Shown piece by piece: positions 44,092 to 52,763 of a stretch of 64,000 bases of DNA; position 1 is the stretch's first letter, and the number at the start of each line of letters is the position of its first letter. This DNA is from Natrinema zhouii (GTDB lineage: Archaea > Halobacteriota > Halobacteria > Halobacteriales > Natrialbaceae). The notes below the pieces were generated by a model. The model saw nothing but the letters and a program-made list of their open reading frames with translations. It ran no database searches and had not been told where the DNA came from. The stretch spans positions 2,046,001-2,110,000 of the forward strand of contig NZ_CP059154.1 in assembly GCF_013456555.2 (NCBI RefSeq). The letters are read 5' to 3'. A program made the position numbers and the translations under genes.

Positions 44092-44637
44092 ATGCACGGA
44101 ATCGTCCACAAAACCCTCAAAGAGTACGTCGTCGACCTGACCGACGACGAGACGTGGGATACGATCGTCGAGCGTGCCGGCCTCGAGCCGAAGCTATACC
44201 TTCCAGTCACGCACTACGAGGACAGCGAGATCGACGCCATCCTCGAGACGCTGAGCGCGATGGCCACCCAGAACAGACGCGCGATCGAACGCGACTTCGG
44301 GCGGACGCTCGCGCCCGAACTGTTGTCGACGTTCGGCGCACACTTCCGTCGCGACTGGGACCTGCCGGAACTACTCGACGCATTCGAGGATGTCTCCGGG
44401 AACGTCGAAGGCGCGACGGACGGCGCCTTGCTCCCCGATCTCTCCTGTCGCCACGAGTCGGACGCTGCCGCGATCGTCACGTACGAAACCGACCGCGACA
44501 ACCGGTACTGCGGGCTGGCTCACGGAATTCTCGAGGGTATCGTCGCTTCGTTCGATGCCGATGCAACCGTCACGGAACCGACCTGCGTCACCGACGGTGC
44601 CGACGCGTGTCAGTTCCGCGTCGACCTCGAATCGTAA
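44092..44637 (+). CDS. H-NOX/HNOB-like protein apparently lacking the proximal heme histidine
   Basis: 181 residues matching the heme NO-binding (HNOB/H-NOX) fold from end to end: MHGIVHKTLKEYVVDL at the start, and GALLPDLSCRHESDAAAIVT then YETDRDNRYCGLAHGILEGI. The YxSxR heme-propionate motif is present in conservative form, Y131-x-T133-x-R135. Aligned by eye with Thermoanaerobacter (Caldanaerobacter) H-NOX, whose heme ligand is His102, this protein has Ser102 in FEDVSGNVEGATDG. It carries Cys119, Cys140, Cys165 and Cys173, the last two in a V4R-like C-x7-C arrangement. It may therefore bind something other than a His-ligated heme. No histidine kinase or cyclase gene adjoins it. Confidence 0.78.
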   Translation: MHGIVHKTLKEYVVDLTDDETWDTIVERAGLEPKLYLPVTHYEDSEIDAILETLSAMATQNRRAIERDFGRTLAPELLSTFGAHFRRDWDLPELLDAFEDVSGNVEGATDGALLPDLSCRHESDAAAIVTYETDRDNRYCGLAHGILEGIVASFDADATVTEPTCVTDGADACQFRVDLES

Positions 44638-44890
44638 CCGTTCTCCGACGAGTCAACCGTCGCCGAGAGTAACCACTGACAGCTGACAGTCAGTATCCAG
44701 TCGGTCGCACGGTAGCTGTGCGATCAGTGTGTGAATCGGTTCAGTTGGTGCGATCTCTCTCGAACCGAGTGCCAAGAGCTGAATCGACAATCGCTACTTC
44801 CGAACGAGTTCGTCGATAGCGAGGAGCGCACGGTGCGTGCGGTGATCGGGTGTAGCCGTAGACAACAGCTTCCCAGTCAGCTACTCGCGG

Positions 44891-46984
44891 TCAGCGACGA
44901 TGAGCCAGTAACACCCCGGAAACGGCCAGTACGAGGGCGGCGAGGGCTGCCGAGACGCCGAATCCGGGGACCCCGTCGGGCGCCGCGGCCGGGCCACCAC
45001 CGACGCGAACGGTGGCGGTCCGCTCACCGACGGCGATCTGGTACCGGCCCGCCTCGTCGAACTGGAGAGCCGCTTCGACCGTCTTCGACTCACCGGGACG
45101 GAGCGCAACGGGCCGCTCGGCGACGACGCCGTCGGCGGTCCGGAACTCGATGACGGCCGCCGCCGGTCGGTCGTCCGCGGAGTCGATCGTCGCGGTCGCC
45201 GTCACCGACTCGCCGGGATCGATCGTCTCGGACGAGAGCCGGAAATCGGAGACGGTCACGCTCGCGGCCGAACGGACGACGGCGGTCAGCCGTTCTGAAC
45301 CGATTCGAACCGTGTACTCGCCGGGTTTCGACGGCGTCCACGAGAGGCGGTGACTCGTCCCCGCGCCGGGCGCGAGCCGTCCCTGCTCGTGATCGACTAC
45401 CCGGCCGTCGACCTGCAGGGTCGCGTCGTAGGTCCCCTCGCGATCGCCGACGTTGTCGACCGCGACCGGAACCGAGACGGATTCGCCGGCCGGGACCGCA
45501 ATCACGTTACCGCTCTCGCCGCCAGCCTCGCCCGTTTTCGACGATTTCCAGACCGGCCACTGCTGTCCCGCAACGTCGATCGACTCGCTTTCCAGCCCGT
45601 ACTCGAAGTCCGCGACGGCCTGCTCGAAGGCCGCCCTGTGCTGGCTCCGACTCCACATTTCGGGGATTGACTCGGTTCGGGTGTACCGTTCGGCGGCGCT
45701 CCGAACGTCCGTCCCGCCGGCCTCCTCGAGGAGGCGGAGGAAGTCCGCCTCGGTGATCTCACCCTCGTGGGCGTTCAGCGAACGAAAGATATCTTCGAGG
45801 GTCCGATCGCCGTCGGTCGCGAGCCGCAGTCGGCGGTCGAGCTCGCCGTAGACGAGCGCCCCCCTCGCGTAGTGGGTGTCCGGGTCGTTCCACGTCGATC
45901 GATCGATCAGTACCCCGTCGGCGTACCGCGACCGCTCCCCCCGCTCGAGGAGGCCGCTGAAGTCCCCGAAATCGGTGCGGCCAGTCTCGAGGGCGAGCAA
46001 ACCGGCGTAGTAGTCGGCTTGGGCCTCGACGAGCCACTCCACTTCGGCGGCGGTGTCGGCGTCCGAATGCGAGAAGTCCTGGCGAACGTGGACGTACTCG
46101 TGGAGCCAGACCGGGTTCGGTTCGTCGAGCGTGGCGTCGTCGACGACCCACGCGTCCGATCGGCCGTACTTGATCCCCCGCGGCCCCCAATCGACGTCGC
46201 TGGGCACCGCGACGACGAACACCTCGTCACTTCGCATTCCGACGTCGAGTCGGCTGCTCGCGTCCGTCAGCGCCGCCAGGACCGCTTCGGGAGACTCCCG
46301 CAGGTTCGTGGCGTCGGGGACGACCAGCCTGACCGTCTCTCCGTCGACGTCTCGCTGGTACTCCGCGACCTCGCCGAAGAAGGCGATGTCGCCGCCGGTC
46401 GCACCCGACCCGTCGACGCGGACCGACTTTTCGATGCCGACCGGCTGGGTGCGGCGCAGCGAGATGCTGACATCGGGCACCTGAACGACGCCCCAGTTAC
46501 CGGTGTCGACGAACGTGTATCCGTCGCGGGCCGTTCCGACCCCTCGAGTGGCGTCCCCTCGCCGATCCGCCGGCATCGTGTACCGAATCGTCGGCGTATC
46601 TGTCGACTCGGTCCACTCGTAGGTCCGCTCGTCCGTCCGCTCGAATCCCGTCGCGGACTCGACGATCGCATCCTTCTGGAGTTGGATCTCGAGTTTCGTG
46701 ACGGGGTCAGGGACGGTGAACGTCGTTTCCGCCTCGAACAGGTCGGGCTCCGCCGGACGGTGCCGAAGGACGGTCGTCCGGTGGAGGACGTCAGCGGAGT
46801 CGGCCGTCGCGGCCACCGATTCGGCGCTCGTTCCGGCCGAGACGAGCGACTCGCTGGGACCGCCCTCGAGACCAGACGTCGCCCCGGAATCCGCGGTTCG
46901 TGCCGGCTCGAGCGCACCGACGCCGGCCGGGAGACTTCCGACGAGCAAGGCGACGAACACCAGAACGGCGACCCGAGACTTCAC
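44891..46984 (-). CDS. Cell-surface metalloprotease-like protein with PGF-CTERM signal
   Basis: 697 residues. Sec signal peptide (VAVLVFVALLVGSLPAGVGA). A central domain has WLHEYVHVRQDFSHSD with the gluzincin motif HEYVH (295-299) and a downstream Glu in VEWLVEAQADYYAG, a pattern of M61/M1-type zinc peptidases. After it are Ig/CARDB-like beta domains (GESVSVPVAVDNVGDREGTY and PGESVTATATIDSADDRP). The C-terminus GVPGFGVSAALAALVLAVSG then VLLAHRR is a PGF-CTERM tripartite signal, so an archaeosortase would process and lipid-anchor it. Proteolysis is inferred from the motif; an inactive surface adhesin is possible. Confidence 0.85.
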   Translation of the reverse strand: MKSRVAVLVFVALLVGSLPAGVGALEPARTADSGATSGLEGGPSESLVSAGTSAESVAATADSADVLHRTTVLRHRPAEPDLFEAETTFTVPDPVTKLEIQLQKDAIVESATGFERTDERTYEWTESTDTPTIRYTMPADRRGDATRGVGTARDGYTFVDTGNWGVVQVPDVSISLRRTQPVGIEKSVRVDGSGATGGDIAFFGEVAEYQRDVDGETVRLVVPDATNLRESPEAVLAALTDASSRLDVGMRSDEVFVVAVPSDVDWGPRGIKYGRSDAWVVDDATLDEPNPVWLHEYVHVRQDFSHSDADTAAEVEWLVEAQADYYAGLLALETGRTDFGDFSGLLERGERSRYADGVLIDRSTWNDPDTHYARGALVYGELDRRLRLATDGDRTLEDIFRSLNAHEGEITEADFLRLLEEAGGTDVRSAAERYTRTESIPEMWSRSQHRAAFEQAVADFEYGLESESIDVAGQQWPVWKSSKTGEAGGESGNVIAVPAGESVSVPVAVDNVGDREGTYDATLQVDGRVVDHEQGRLAPGAGTSHRLSWTPSKPGEYTVRIGSERLTAVVRSAASVTVSDFRLSSETIDPGESVTATATIDSADDRPAAAVIEFRTADGVVAERPVALRPGESKTVEAALQFDEAGRYQIAVGERTATVRVGGGPAAAPDGVPGFGVSAALAALVLAVSGVLLAHRR

Positions 46985-47154
46985 TAGGCATTGCTGGTAA
47001 GTCAGCGCTCAATACGTTTATGGCAGTGACACTGTCACGTCTCTGAGAATCAGACGTAAACGAGAACGAACCTGAATGCAAAAACTTGGACCAAAAAGCA
47101 GAACGGTCGGCTTCGCCTCCCGTTCTGAGAAACGTCTCAAAACATCTAGTTGCG

Positions 47155-50100
47155 CTAATCCGACGCTTCCGCGGCCGCCAGCGGCTCGAGCGCGATCTCC
47201 ATCGTCACACCTTCGACGTCCCACTCCTTCCGGTGACCGTCCTCGACCGCACGGCGTTCGTCGGCGCGAACCTCCTCGTTGATCAGGTCTTCGTGGTCCG
47301 CGACGAGATCGGCGATGCGGTCGTCGTCGATCTCGAGATCGAGGGCGATCCGCTCTTCGACGTCGAGATCGAGATCCTTGCGCATCTCCTGCACCCGGCG
47401 GATGACCTCGCGGGCGTAGCCCTCGCTCTCGATGTCGTCGGTCAGCGAGGCGTCGACGTAGGCCACGCCGCGGTCGTCGCCGTCGATGCCGAAGGCGGTT
47501 CCGGCGACGCCGTCGGGCGTCTGGGTGACGAACGAAACCATCTCGTCGGTGATCTCCTCGCCTTCTTCGAGGACGTCGTCGACGGCGTCCCCGATCGCCT
47601 CGAGGCTCGGCTCGTCGATGCGGGCCTCGTTGAGCGCGTTCATGACCCGCCCGGCGCGGTCGCCAAAGGCCGGCCCGAGTTCGCTCATGTCCGCTTCGGC
47701 GCTGTATGCGAGTTCGCCCCAGCGGTCGTCGGGTGAGACCAGTTCGATCTCTCGGGCGTTGAGCCGGTCCTCGAGGAGGCCGGTGTGGCGCTCGACGGCG
47801 TCGACGACCCGCTGGTCGTCGGCGGCGACGACGACGCGCGGCACGGGCCAGCGCAGCTTGCGGCCGGCCTGCTGGCGCGCGTTCGCGCCGGCTTCCTCGA
47901 TTCCGCGGAGGATGGCGACGTCCTCCTCGAGCTGTTCGTCCTCCCAGTAGTCGTCGACTGCGGGCCAGTCTTCCATGTGGACGGTGTCGAACCCGTCGTC
48001 GTCGGTGAGCGTGCCGTAGATCTGCTCGCTGATGAACGGCGCGTACGGCGCGAGCAGCGCGACGCTCTCCCGGAGCACCCGATAGATCGTCGCGTAGGCC
48101 GCCGTCTTCGAGCCGCTGTCCGCTTCGTCCCACATCCGTTCGCGGACCGCCTGCACGTAGAATCGCGAGACGTCCTCAACGACGAACTCGATGAGCGCGT
48201 CGACCGCCCTGTCCTGGCGGAACTCCTCGAGGTGGTCGGTCATCTCGGCCTTCGTGGACTGCAGCCGGGCGAGCACCCACTCGTCGATGAGCTCGAGGTC
48301 GTCGTCGACTTCGTCCAGCGTCGTCTCCTGCGGGTCGAACTCGTCGAGGCGCATGTACGGCAGCGGGAACCGGAAGACGTTCCACAGCGTTCGGAGGTGG
48401 TTCTCCATCGTCTGCATGCCGTCCCAGGAGAAGCGCATGTCGTCGCCCTGGGGGTTGTTCGACAAGAGGAACAGCCGCATGGTGTCCCGTCCGTGGCGGT
48501 CGATCGCCTCGTGGGGATCGATCAGGATGTCCTTGGACTTGCTCATCGCGCGGCCGTCGGGCATCAGCGCGTGGCCGTGCATCAGGACCTCCTGATACGG
48601 GCTCTCGCCGAGCGCGGCGGTGCCCATCCCCAGCTGGGACCAGAACCAGCCCCGGGTCTGGTCGTGGGCCTCGAGGATGAGGTCGGCGGGCCAGAGTTCG
48701 TCGAACCGGCTGTCGTCCGCGGGGTAGTTCAGCGTCCCCCACGACGCGACGGAGGAGTCGAGCCAGACGTCGAACACGTCGGGGACGCGGGTGTAGGTGG
48801 TGTCCCCGTCGGTGATCGTCAGGTCGTCGACCGTGTCCTTATGGAGGTCGACCGCGTCGGGATCGACGTCCTGATCGACGCGCTCGGCGAGTTCCTCGCG
48901 CGTGGAGACGACGATCATATCTTCGTCGTCGTCCCGGTCTTCCGGCGTCCAGATCGGCAGCGGAATGCCCCAGTAGCGCTGTCGGGAGACGTTCCAGTCG
49001 GGAGCCTCCTCGACGAAGTCGCGGAACCGGTTGTCGCGAGCCCACTCGGGGTGCCACTCGCTGTCCTCGATGTTCTCGAGGAGGTCGTCTTTGATGTCCG
49101 TGATCGTGATGAACCACTGGTCGGTGACGATCTGGAGGATCCCCGTGTCACAGCGCCAGCAGTGGCCGTAACTGTGCCGGACGGTGCCGGAGGCGAGCAG
49201 CGCGCCGTTCTCGTCCAGATCGGCCGTGATCTCGTCGTCCGCGTCCTTGACGAACTGGCCCTCGTATTTGCCCGCTTCCGCGGTGTAAACGCCGTCGCCA
49301 CCGACCGGACAGAAGATCGGGAAGCCGAGTTCGCGGCCGCGCTCGAAGTCCACCTCACCGTGGCCGGGCGCGGAGTGGACGAGCCCGGTTCCGTCGCCGT
49401 CGGTGTCGACGTAGTCGGCGGCGTAGACCTCGAGCGCACCCTCGTGGTCCGGATGATCGGGTACCTCGTCGTCCAGCGGGTGCTCGTAGGACCAACCGAT
49501 CAGGTCCTCCCCGCTGACTTCTTCCTCAACCTCGTAGTCGTCGTAGCGGCCCTCCCGCAGGACCTCCTCGTGTTTCGCTTCGGCGAGATAGAGCAGTTCC
49601 TCCTCGCCGTCCTTTTCGGCGCGAACGCCGACGTAGTCGCCGTCCTCGTCGACCGCGACGAAGGTGTTCGCCGGGACCGTCCACGGGGTCGTCGTCCAGA
49701 TGACGAGCGAGCCCTCGCGATCCTCGAGGTCGAATTTGACGTAAATCGAGGGGTCCTCGACGTCTTCGTACTCGACCTCGTTGTTCGCGATGGCGGTCTC
49801 ACAGCGCGGACACTGCGAAATGGAGCGGTGGCCCTTCTCGACCAAGCCGCGGTCGGCGGCCTTCGAAAAGCCCCACCAGGCGGCCTCCATGTACTCCGGG
49901 CTGACCGTTCGGTAGGGGTCCTCCCAGTCCATCCAGACGCCGAAGTCCTGAAAGTCGGATTGGAGCCCCTCGAGTTGCTCGTCGGCGTAGTCCTTGCACT
50001 CCTGGATGAAGTTCTCCTCGCCGAACTCCTCGATGTCCTTCTTGTTCTCGAAGCCCAGTCGCTCCTCGACGCGGGTCTCGATCGGGAGCCCGTGCATGTC

Positions 50101-50361
50101 GTAGCCCGGCCGATCGGTGACATCGTACCCCTGCATCCGCAGGAAGCGGATGTAGACGTCCTTCAGCGACTTGTTCCAGGTGGTTCCCATGTGTGCCGAT
50201 CCCGACGTGTACGGCGGGCCGTCGACGAAGAAGTAGGACTCACCGTCCGCTCGGTGCTCGACCGTCTGCTCGTAGGCGTCGACGTCGTCCCAGTACTCGA
50301 AGACCCACTGCTCGAGTTCGTGTGGGTCGTACTGGTCGTCGACCTCGCCGAACCTGCTCAT
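47155..50361 (-). CDS. ileS: Isoleucyl-tRNA synthetase
   Basis: 1068-residue class Ia synthetase charging tRNA-Ile. The HIGH signature is the variant HMGT in PPYTSGSAHMGTTWNKSL, and KMSKS appears as AMSKSKDILIDPHE. The editing (CP1) domain contains WTTTPWTVPANTFVAVDEDG, and GYDMHGLPIETRVEERLGF and WFWSQLGMG are family hallmarks. The anticodon-binding region and the archaeal/eukaryotic C-terminal extension are intact, so full length. The ATG at 50361 starts MSRFGEVDDQYDPHELEQWV. A mirrored open frame of similar length on the other strand is an artefact of codon bias. Confidence 0.98.
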   Translation of the reverse strand: MSRFGEVDDQYDPHELEQWVFEYWDDVDAYEQTVEHRADGESYFFVDGPPYTSGSAHMGTTWNKSLKDVYIRFLRMQGYDVTDRPGYDMHGLPIETRVEERLGFENKKDIEEFGEENFIQECKDYADEQLEGLQSDFQDFGVWMDWEDPYRTVSPEYMEAAWWGFSKAADRGLVEKGHRSISQCPRCETAIANNEVEYEDVEDPSIYVKFDLEDREGSLVIWTTTPWTVPANTFVAVDEDGDYVGVRAEKDGEEELLYLAEAKHEEVLREGRYDDYEVEEEVSGEDLIGWSYEHPLDDEVPDHPDHEGALEVYAADYVDTDGDGTGLVHSAPGHGEVDFERGRELGFPIFCPVGGDGVYTAEAGKYEGQFVKDADDEITADLDENGALLASGTVRHSYGHCWRCDTGILQIVTDQWFITITDIKDDLLENIEDSEWHPEWARDNRFRDFVEEAPDWNVSRQRYWGIPLPIWTPEDRDDDEDMIVVSTREELAERVDQDVDPDAVDLHKDTVDDLTITDGDTTYTRVPDVFDVWLDSSVASWGTLNYPADDSRFDELWPADLILEAHDQTRGWFWSQLGMGTAALGESPYQEVLMHGHALMPDGRAMSKSKDILIDPHEAIDRHGRDTMRLFLLSNNPQGDDMRFSWDGMQTMENHLRTLWNVFRFPLPYMRLDEFDPQETTLDEVDDDLELIDEWVLARLQSTKAEMTDHLEEFRQDRAVDALIEFVVEDVSRFYVQAVRERMWDEADSGSKTAAYATIYRVLRESVALLAPYAPFISEQIYGTLTDDDGFDTVHMEDWPAVDDYWEDEQLEEDVAILRGIEEAGANARQQAGRKLRWPVPRVVVAADDQRVVDAVERHTGLLEDRLNAREIELVSPDDRWGELAYSAEADMSELGPAFGDRAGRVMNALNEARIDEPSLEAIGDAVDDVLEEGEEITDEMVSFVTQTPDGVAGTAFGIDGDDRGVAYVDASLTDDIESEGYAREVIRRVQEMRKDLDLDVEERIALDLEIDDDRIADLVADHEDLINEEVRADERRAVEDGHRKEWDVEGVTMEIALEPLAAAEASD

Positions 50362-50457
50362 ACCTGATCTAATCGCCTCCGGCAGTAAAGAGGAATCGAT
50401 ATTGCAGGTCGCTCGCGTCGTCGGTACCTCGAGAAACCGAACGCTGTCAGTGGCTGC

Positions 50458-50688
50458 TCAGACGTACTTCGAGAGGACCTTCTGGTAGCCCAGTCCGTAC
50501 GCGCCAGCATAGAGCATGACGCCGCCGAGAAGGGCCATCCACATCGCGATCATCGCCTCGCCGCCCCCGAGGTGCTGGAGGCTCGCCTGTTCGACGAGGA
50601 TGCCGCCGACCGTCAACACGCCGGCGACGACGGTGTAGACGACCAGTAAGAGTGCTTCTACGAGTAGTTCCGGATCGAACGTTGGCAT
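50458..50688 (-). CDS. Small membrane protein, function unknown
   Basis: 76 residues (MPTFDPELLVEALLLVVYTV, then VAGVLTVGGILVEQASLQHL) with two hydrophobic helices, the second around MIAMWMALLGGVMLYAGAYG, and a charged end GYQKVLSKYV. No family was identified. The ATG at 50688 is used; longer upstream readings are Arg-rich and overlap the divergent UDG gene's promoter. It lies just upstream of ileS on the same strand (97 bases to the ileS start) and could be cotranscribed. Confidence 0.7.
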   Translation of the reverse strand: MPTFDPELLVEALLLVVYTVVAGVLTVGGILVEQASLQHLGGGEAMIAMWMALLGGVMLYAGAYGLGYQKVLSKYV

Positions 50689-50778
50689 TAGCACTCTTCT
50701 ACCCACCCGCTCAAGGTAAATCTGTCCCCTCGCGCGTGACGCGACCTGACCAACGCTGGGATGGCGCGGACCGACTCG

Positions 50779-50785
50779 CATATAC
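50779..50785 (+). promoter_or_regulatory. TATA box for the UDG-family gene
   Basis: CATATAC at 50778-50784 lies about 27 bases before the GTG at 50808. It supports a leaderless start there rather than any of the upstream in-frame codons that would overlap the neighbouring small membrane protein gene on the other strand. Confidence 0.55.
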
Positions 50786-50807
50786 CGTCTCGGACGTATC
50801 TCAGTAT

Positions 50808-51506
50808 GTGCCTGCGACCGACCCCGATACCGACGCCGGGCCCGATTCGGCGACCGCAGAATCTCCGGCCTATCCGAGCGATCGAAACGTCCTCGAGTCC
50901 GATTGCACCCGCTGTCCGGCCCTCGCCGAGAGCCGCGAGTGCATTTCGTGGGGGACCGGCGACCTCGACGCTGACGTCGTGGTCGTCGGCGAGGCCCCGG
51001 GTCACGGCAACCCCGACGCCGACCCCTGGCGGGGCGGCAACTGGACCGGCAAGGCCTACACCTCGAGACACTCCGGCCGACGCATCCGTCGGATGGTCGA
51101 GAGGGTCGGCTACGGCGACGACGCCTACTATACGAACGCGGTGAAGTGTTTTCCCGCCGATCCCGACGATCAGTCAAGCAATCGCGAGCCCACCCCCGAG
51201 GAGCGCGCGAACTGCCGGACTCATCTCCTGACCGAACTCGAGGAGATCGATCCGACGGTCGTGCTCGCGACGGGAAAGCACGCGACGAAGACCGTACTCG
51301 CGGCCGAAGATCGGACGCTCGAGGGATTCATCGACACCGTGCTCGAGCCGGTGCGGTGCGAGCGACTCGATGTCTGGCTCGTTCCGATTCTGCACCCTTC
51401 ATATCAGGACGTCTGGATCGGCCGGCTCGGATTCGAGCCCGAGGAGTACCTCGAGGCGATCGGCGAGACGCTGAACGAGCTGTGTGAACCTTCAAGCGAG
51501 CGATAG
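50808..51506 (+). CDS. Uracil-DNA glycosylase superfamily protein
   Basis: About 232 residues from GTG 50808. It has an Fe-S-like Cys pair near the N-terminus (ESDCTRCPALAESRECISW), the uracil-recognition motif VVVGEAPGHGNPDADPWRGG, the segment YYTNAVKCFPADPDDQSSNR with a further Cys, and the C-terminal motif VPILHPSYQDVWIGRLGF. The pattern fits family 4/5-type iron-sulfur uracil-DNA glycosylases, which start base-excision repair of deaminated cytosine, but the water-activating region after EAPG is divergent, so substrate and activity are not certain. No repair partner adjoins it. Confidence 0.8.
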   Translation: MPATDPDTDAGPDSATAESPAYPSDRNVLESDCTRCPALAESRECISWGTGDLDADVVVVGEAPGHGNPDADPWRGGNWTGKAYTSRHSGRRIRRMVERVGYGDDAYYTNAVKCFPADPDDQSSNREPTPEERANCRTHLLTELEEIDPTVVLATGKHATKTVLAAEDRTLEGFIDTVLEPVRCERLDVWLVPILHPSYQDVWIGRLGFEPEEYLEAIGETLNELCEPSSER

Positions 51507-51655
51507 CAGGCTGCGGTGCGGTTAAAACAGGCTGCTGGGCAGCGGGTTCTATCCCTATCGCACTACCGCTTTCGCCGTCCGGCGCACGACCGAAACCGGC
51601 AATCGATTCGAGTAGTCGGGTAACCTTCATACGGCGAGCCGACACACACTCGCGT

Positions 51656-52075
51656 ATGAGTACGATCTTCAGCCAGATCGTGGAGGGAGAGATTCCCGCC
51701 CGGATCGTGTACGAGGACGAGACGACGATCGCCTTCCTGGATGCCAATCCGCTGGCACCGGGCCACACGCTGGTGATCCCCAAAGACGAGTACGAGCGGC
51801 TGAACGACGTCCCCGAGGACGTCGCCGCGGACCTCTACGCGACGATTCATCGCATGGTTCCCGCCGTCGAGGAGGCTGTCGACGCCGACGCGACCACCGT
51901 CGCGTTCAACAACGGCGAGGAAGCCGGACAGGAAGTCCCCCACGTTCACTGCCACATCGTCCCCCGCTTCGAGGGCGACGGCGGCGGTCCCATTCACGCC
52001 ATGTTCGGCGGCCCGGCCGATCTGGAGGACGACGAACTCGACGAGATCGCGGACGAAATCGAGTCTCGAGCCTGA
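51656..52075 (+). CDS. HIT-family nucleotide hydrolase
   Basis: 139 residues. The histidine triad is VPHVHCHIVPRFEGDGGG. Other family blocks: TIFSQIVEGEIPARIVYEDE at the N-terminus, FLDANPLAPGHTLVIPKDEY and TVAFNNGEEAGQEVPH. It belongs to the Hint/Fhit-like group of cytoplasmic enzymes that cleave AMP or nucleotides from phosphoramidates or dinucleoside polyphosphates; the substrate is unknown. The acidic tail (ADLEDDELDEIADEIESR) is haloarchaeal style. ATG 51656 gives the exact family start. Confidence 0.93.
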   Translation: MSTIFSQIVEGEIPARIVYEDETTIAFLDANPLAPGHTLVIPKDEYERLNDVPEDVAADLYATIHRMVPAVEEAVDADATTVAFNNGEEAGQEVPHVHCHIVPRFEGDGGGPIHAMFGGPADLEDDELDEIADEIESRA

Positions 52076-52227
52076 GACGGTCTGCTGTAACGATTTACCG
52101 GAGCAACCGCAGGACGATTCGCGGTTGCTCCGGAAATGACTGACAGCAGTCCGTATGACTCGATCGGTGAACGACGCGGTCTCGACGGTGCCGTGACGTT
52201 TTTACTCTCCGCGCGTGAGCCTCGCGT

Positions 52228-52455
52228 ATGACCCTCGCCGGCGTCGTCGCCCAGTTGCGCGCCCACCCCGTCGCCACGGTCCTCGAGCTGGGCAGCGTCC
52301 TCGTCTGTTGCCTGCTGTTCGCCGGAACGTTCGTCCTCCTCTCGAGTGGCGCGCCGATCGGCAGGGGCGATCCGTGGCTGGCGCTGATCGGTGTCGGTGT
52401 CGCGTTTGTCCTATTCTGGACGGTTCTGGTCCCGCTTTACGAGCGAACGTTATAG
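52228..52455 (+). CDS. Small two-helix membrane protein
   Basis: 75 residues (MTLAGVVAQLRAHPVATVLE) with two transmembrane helices, LGSVLVCCLLFAGTFVLLSS and LALIGVGVAFVLFWTVLVPL, ending YERTL. The composition is that of a haloarchaeal hypothetical; a double cysteine lies in the first helix. A TTTTTAC element at about 52199-52205 is about 27 bases upstream of the ATG, so it is probably expressed. Repeat copy E follows about 130 bases downstream. Function not assigned. Confidence 0.7.
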   Translation: MTLAGVVAQLRAHPVATVLELGSVLVCCLLFAGTFVLLSSGAPIGRGDPWLALIGVGVAFVLFWTVLVPLYERTL

Positions 52456-52584
52456 AGGGGTCAGTAGCAGTAGTCGCGACTGTGACTTCGGTCTCCGGAG
52501 AGCACTCCGCAGCCGAGTTGGTGGTCTATAAAGTACAATTGTTTGTTGAGCGGAATATCTTGATAGAGTCTGGTCAGAAAAAGC

Positions 52585-52726
52585 GTCCTGCTATCGTGGC
52601 AACACGGAGGAGCCACGCCCTCCCCAGCCGATTCACTCGGTCACTGCGTTCCCTCGTTCATCCCTCGCACGGCATCGAGCCGCGGTTCACCGATAGTTCA
52701 CCGCGGCACAGCGCGCGCCACCGCAC
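52585..52726 (+). repeat. Dispersed two-hairpin element, copy E
   Basis: Plus orientation in a convergent gap. Reads GTCCTGCTATCGTGGCAACA, GAGCCACGCCCTCCCCAGCC, then CTCACTGCGTTCCCTCG, CATCCCTCGCACGGCATC, GCCGCGGTTCACC, and CACCGCGGCACAGCGCGCGC ending CCACCGCAC. Stem 1 is CGTGGC/GCCACG, stem 2 CCGCGGT/ACCGCGG (about 52681-52706). Best preserved copy together with A. Confidence 0.85.
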
Positions 52727-52763
52727 ATCGAGTGGTTAGTTGGGAGCGAGACGGAGTCTTCCG

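Noticed and set aside
50652..50807. Upstream extension of the UDG-family protein
   Set aside because: It overlaps the small membrane protein gene on the other strand and lies before the TATA box at 50778.
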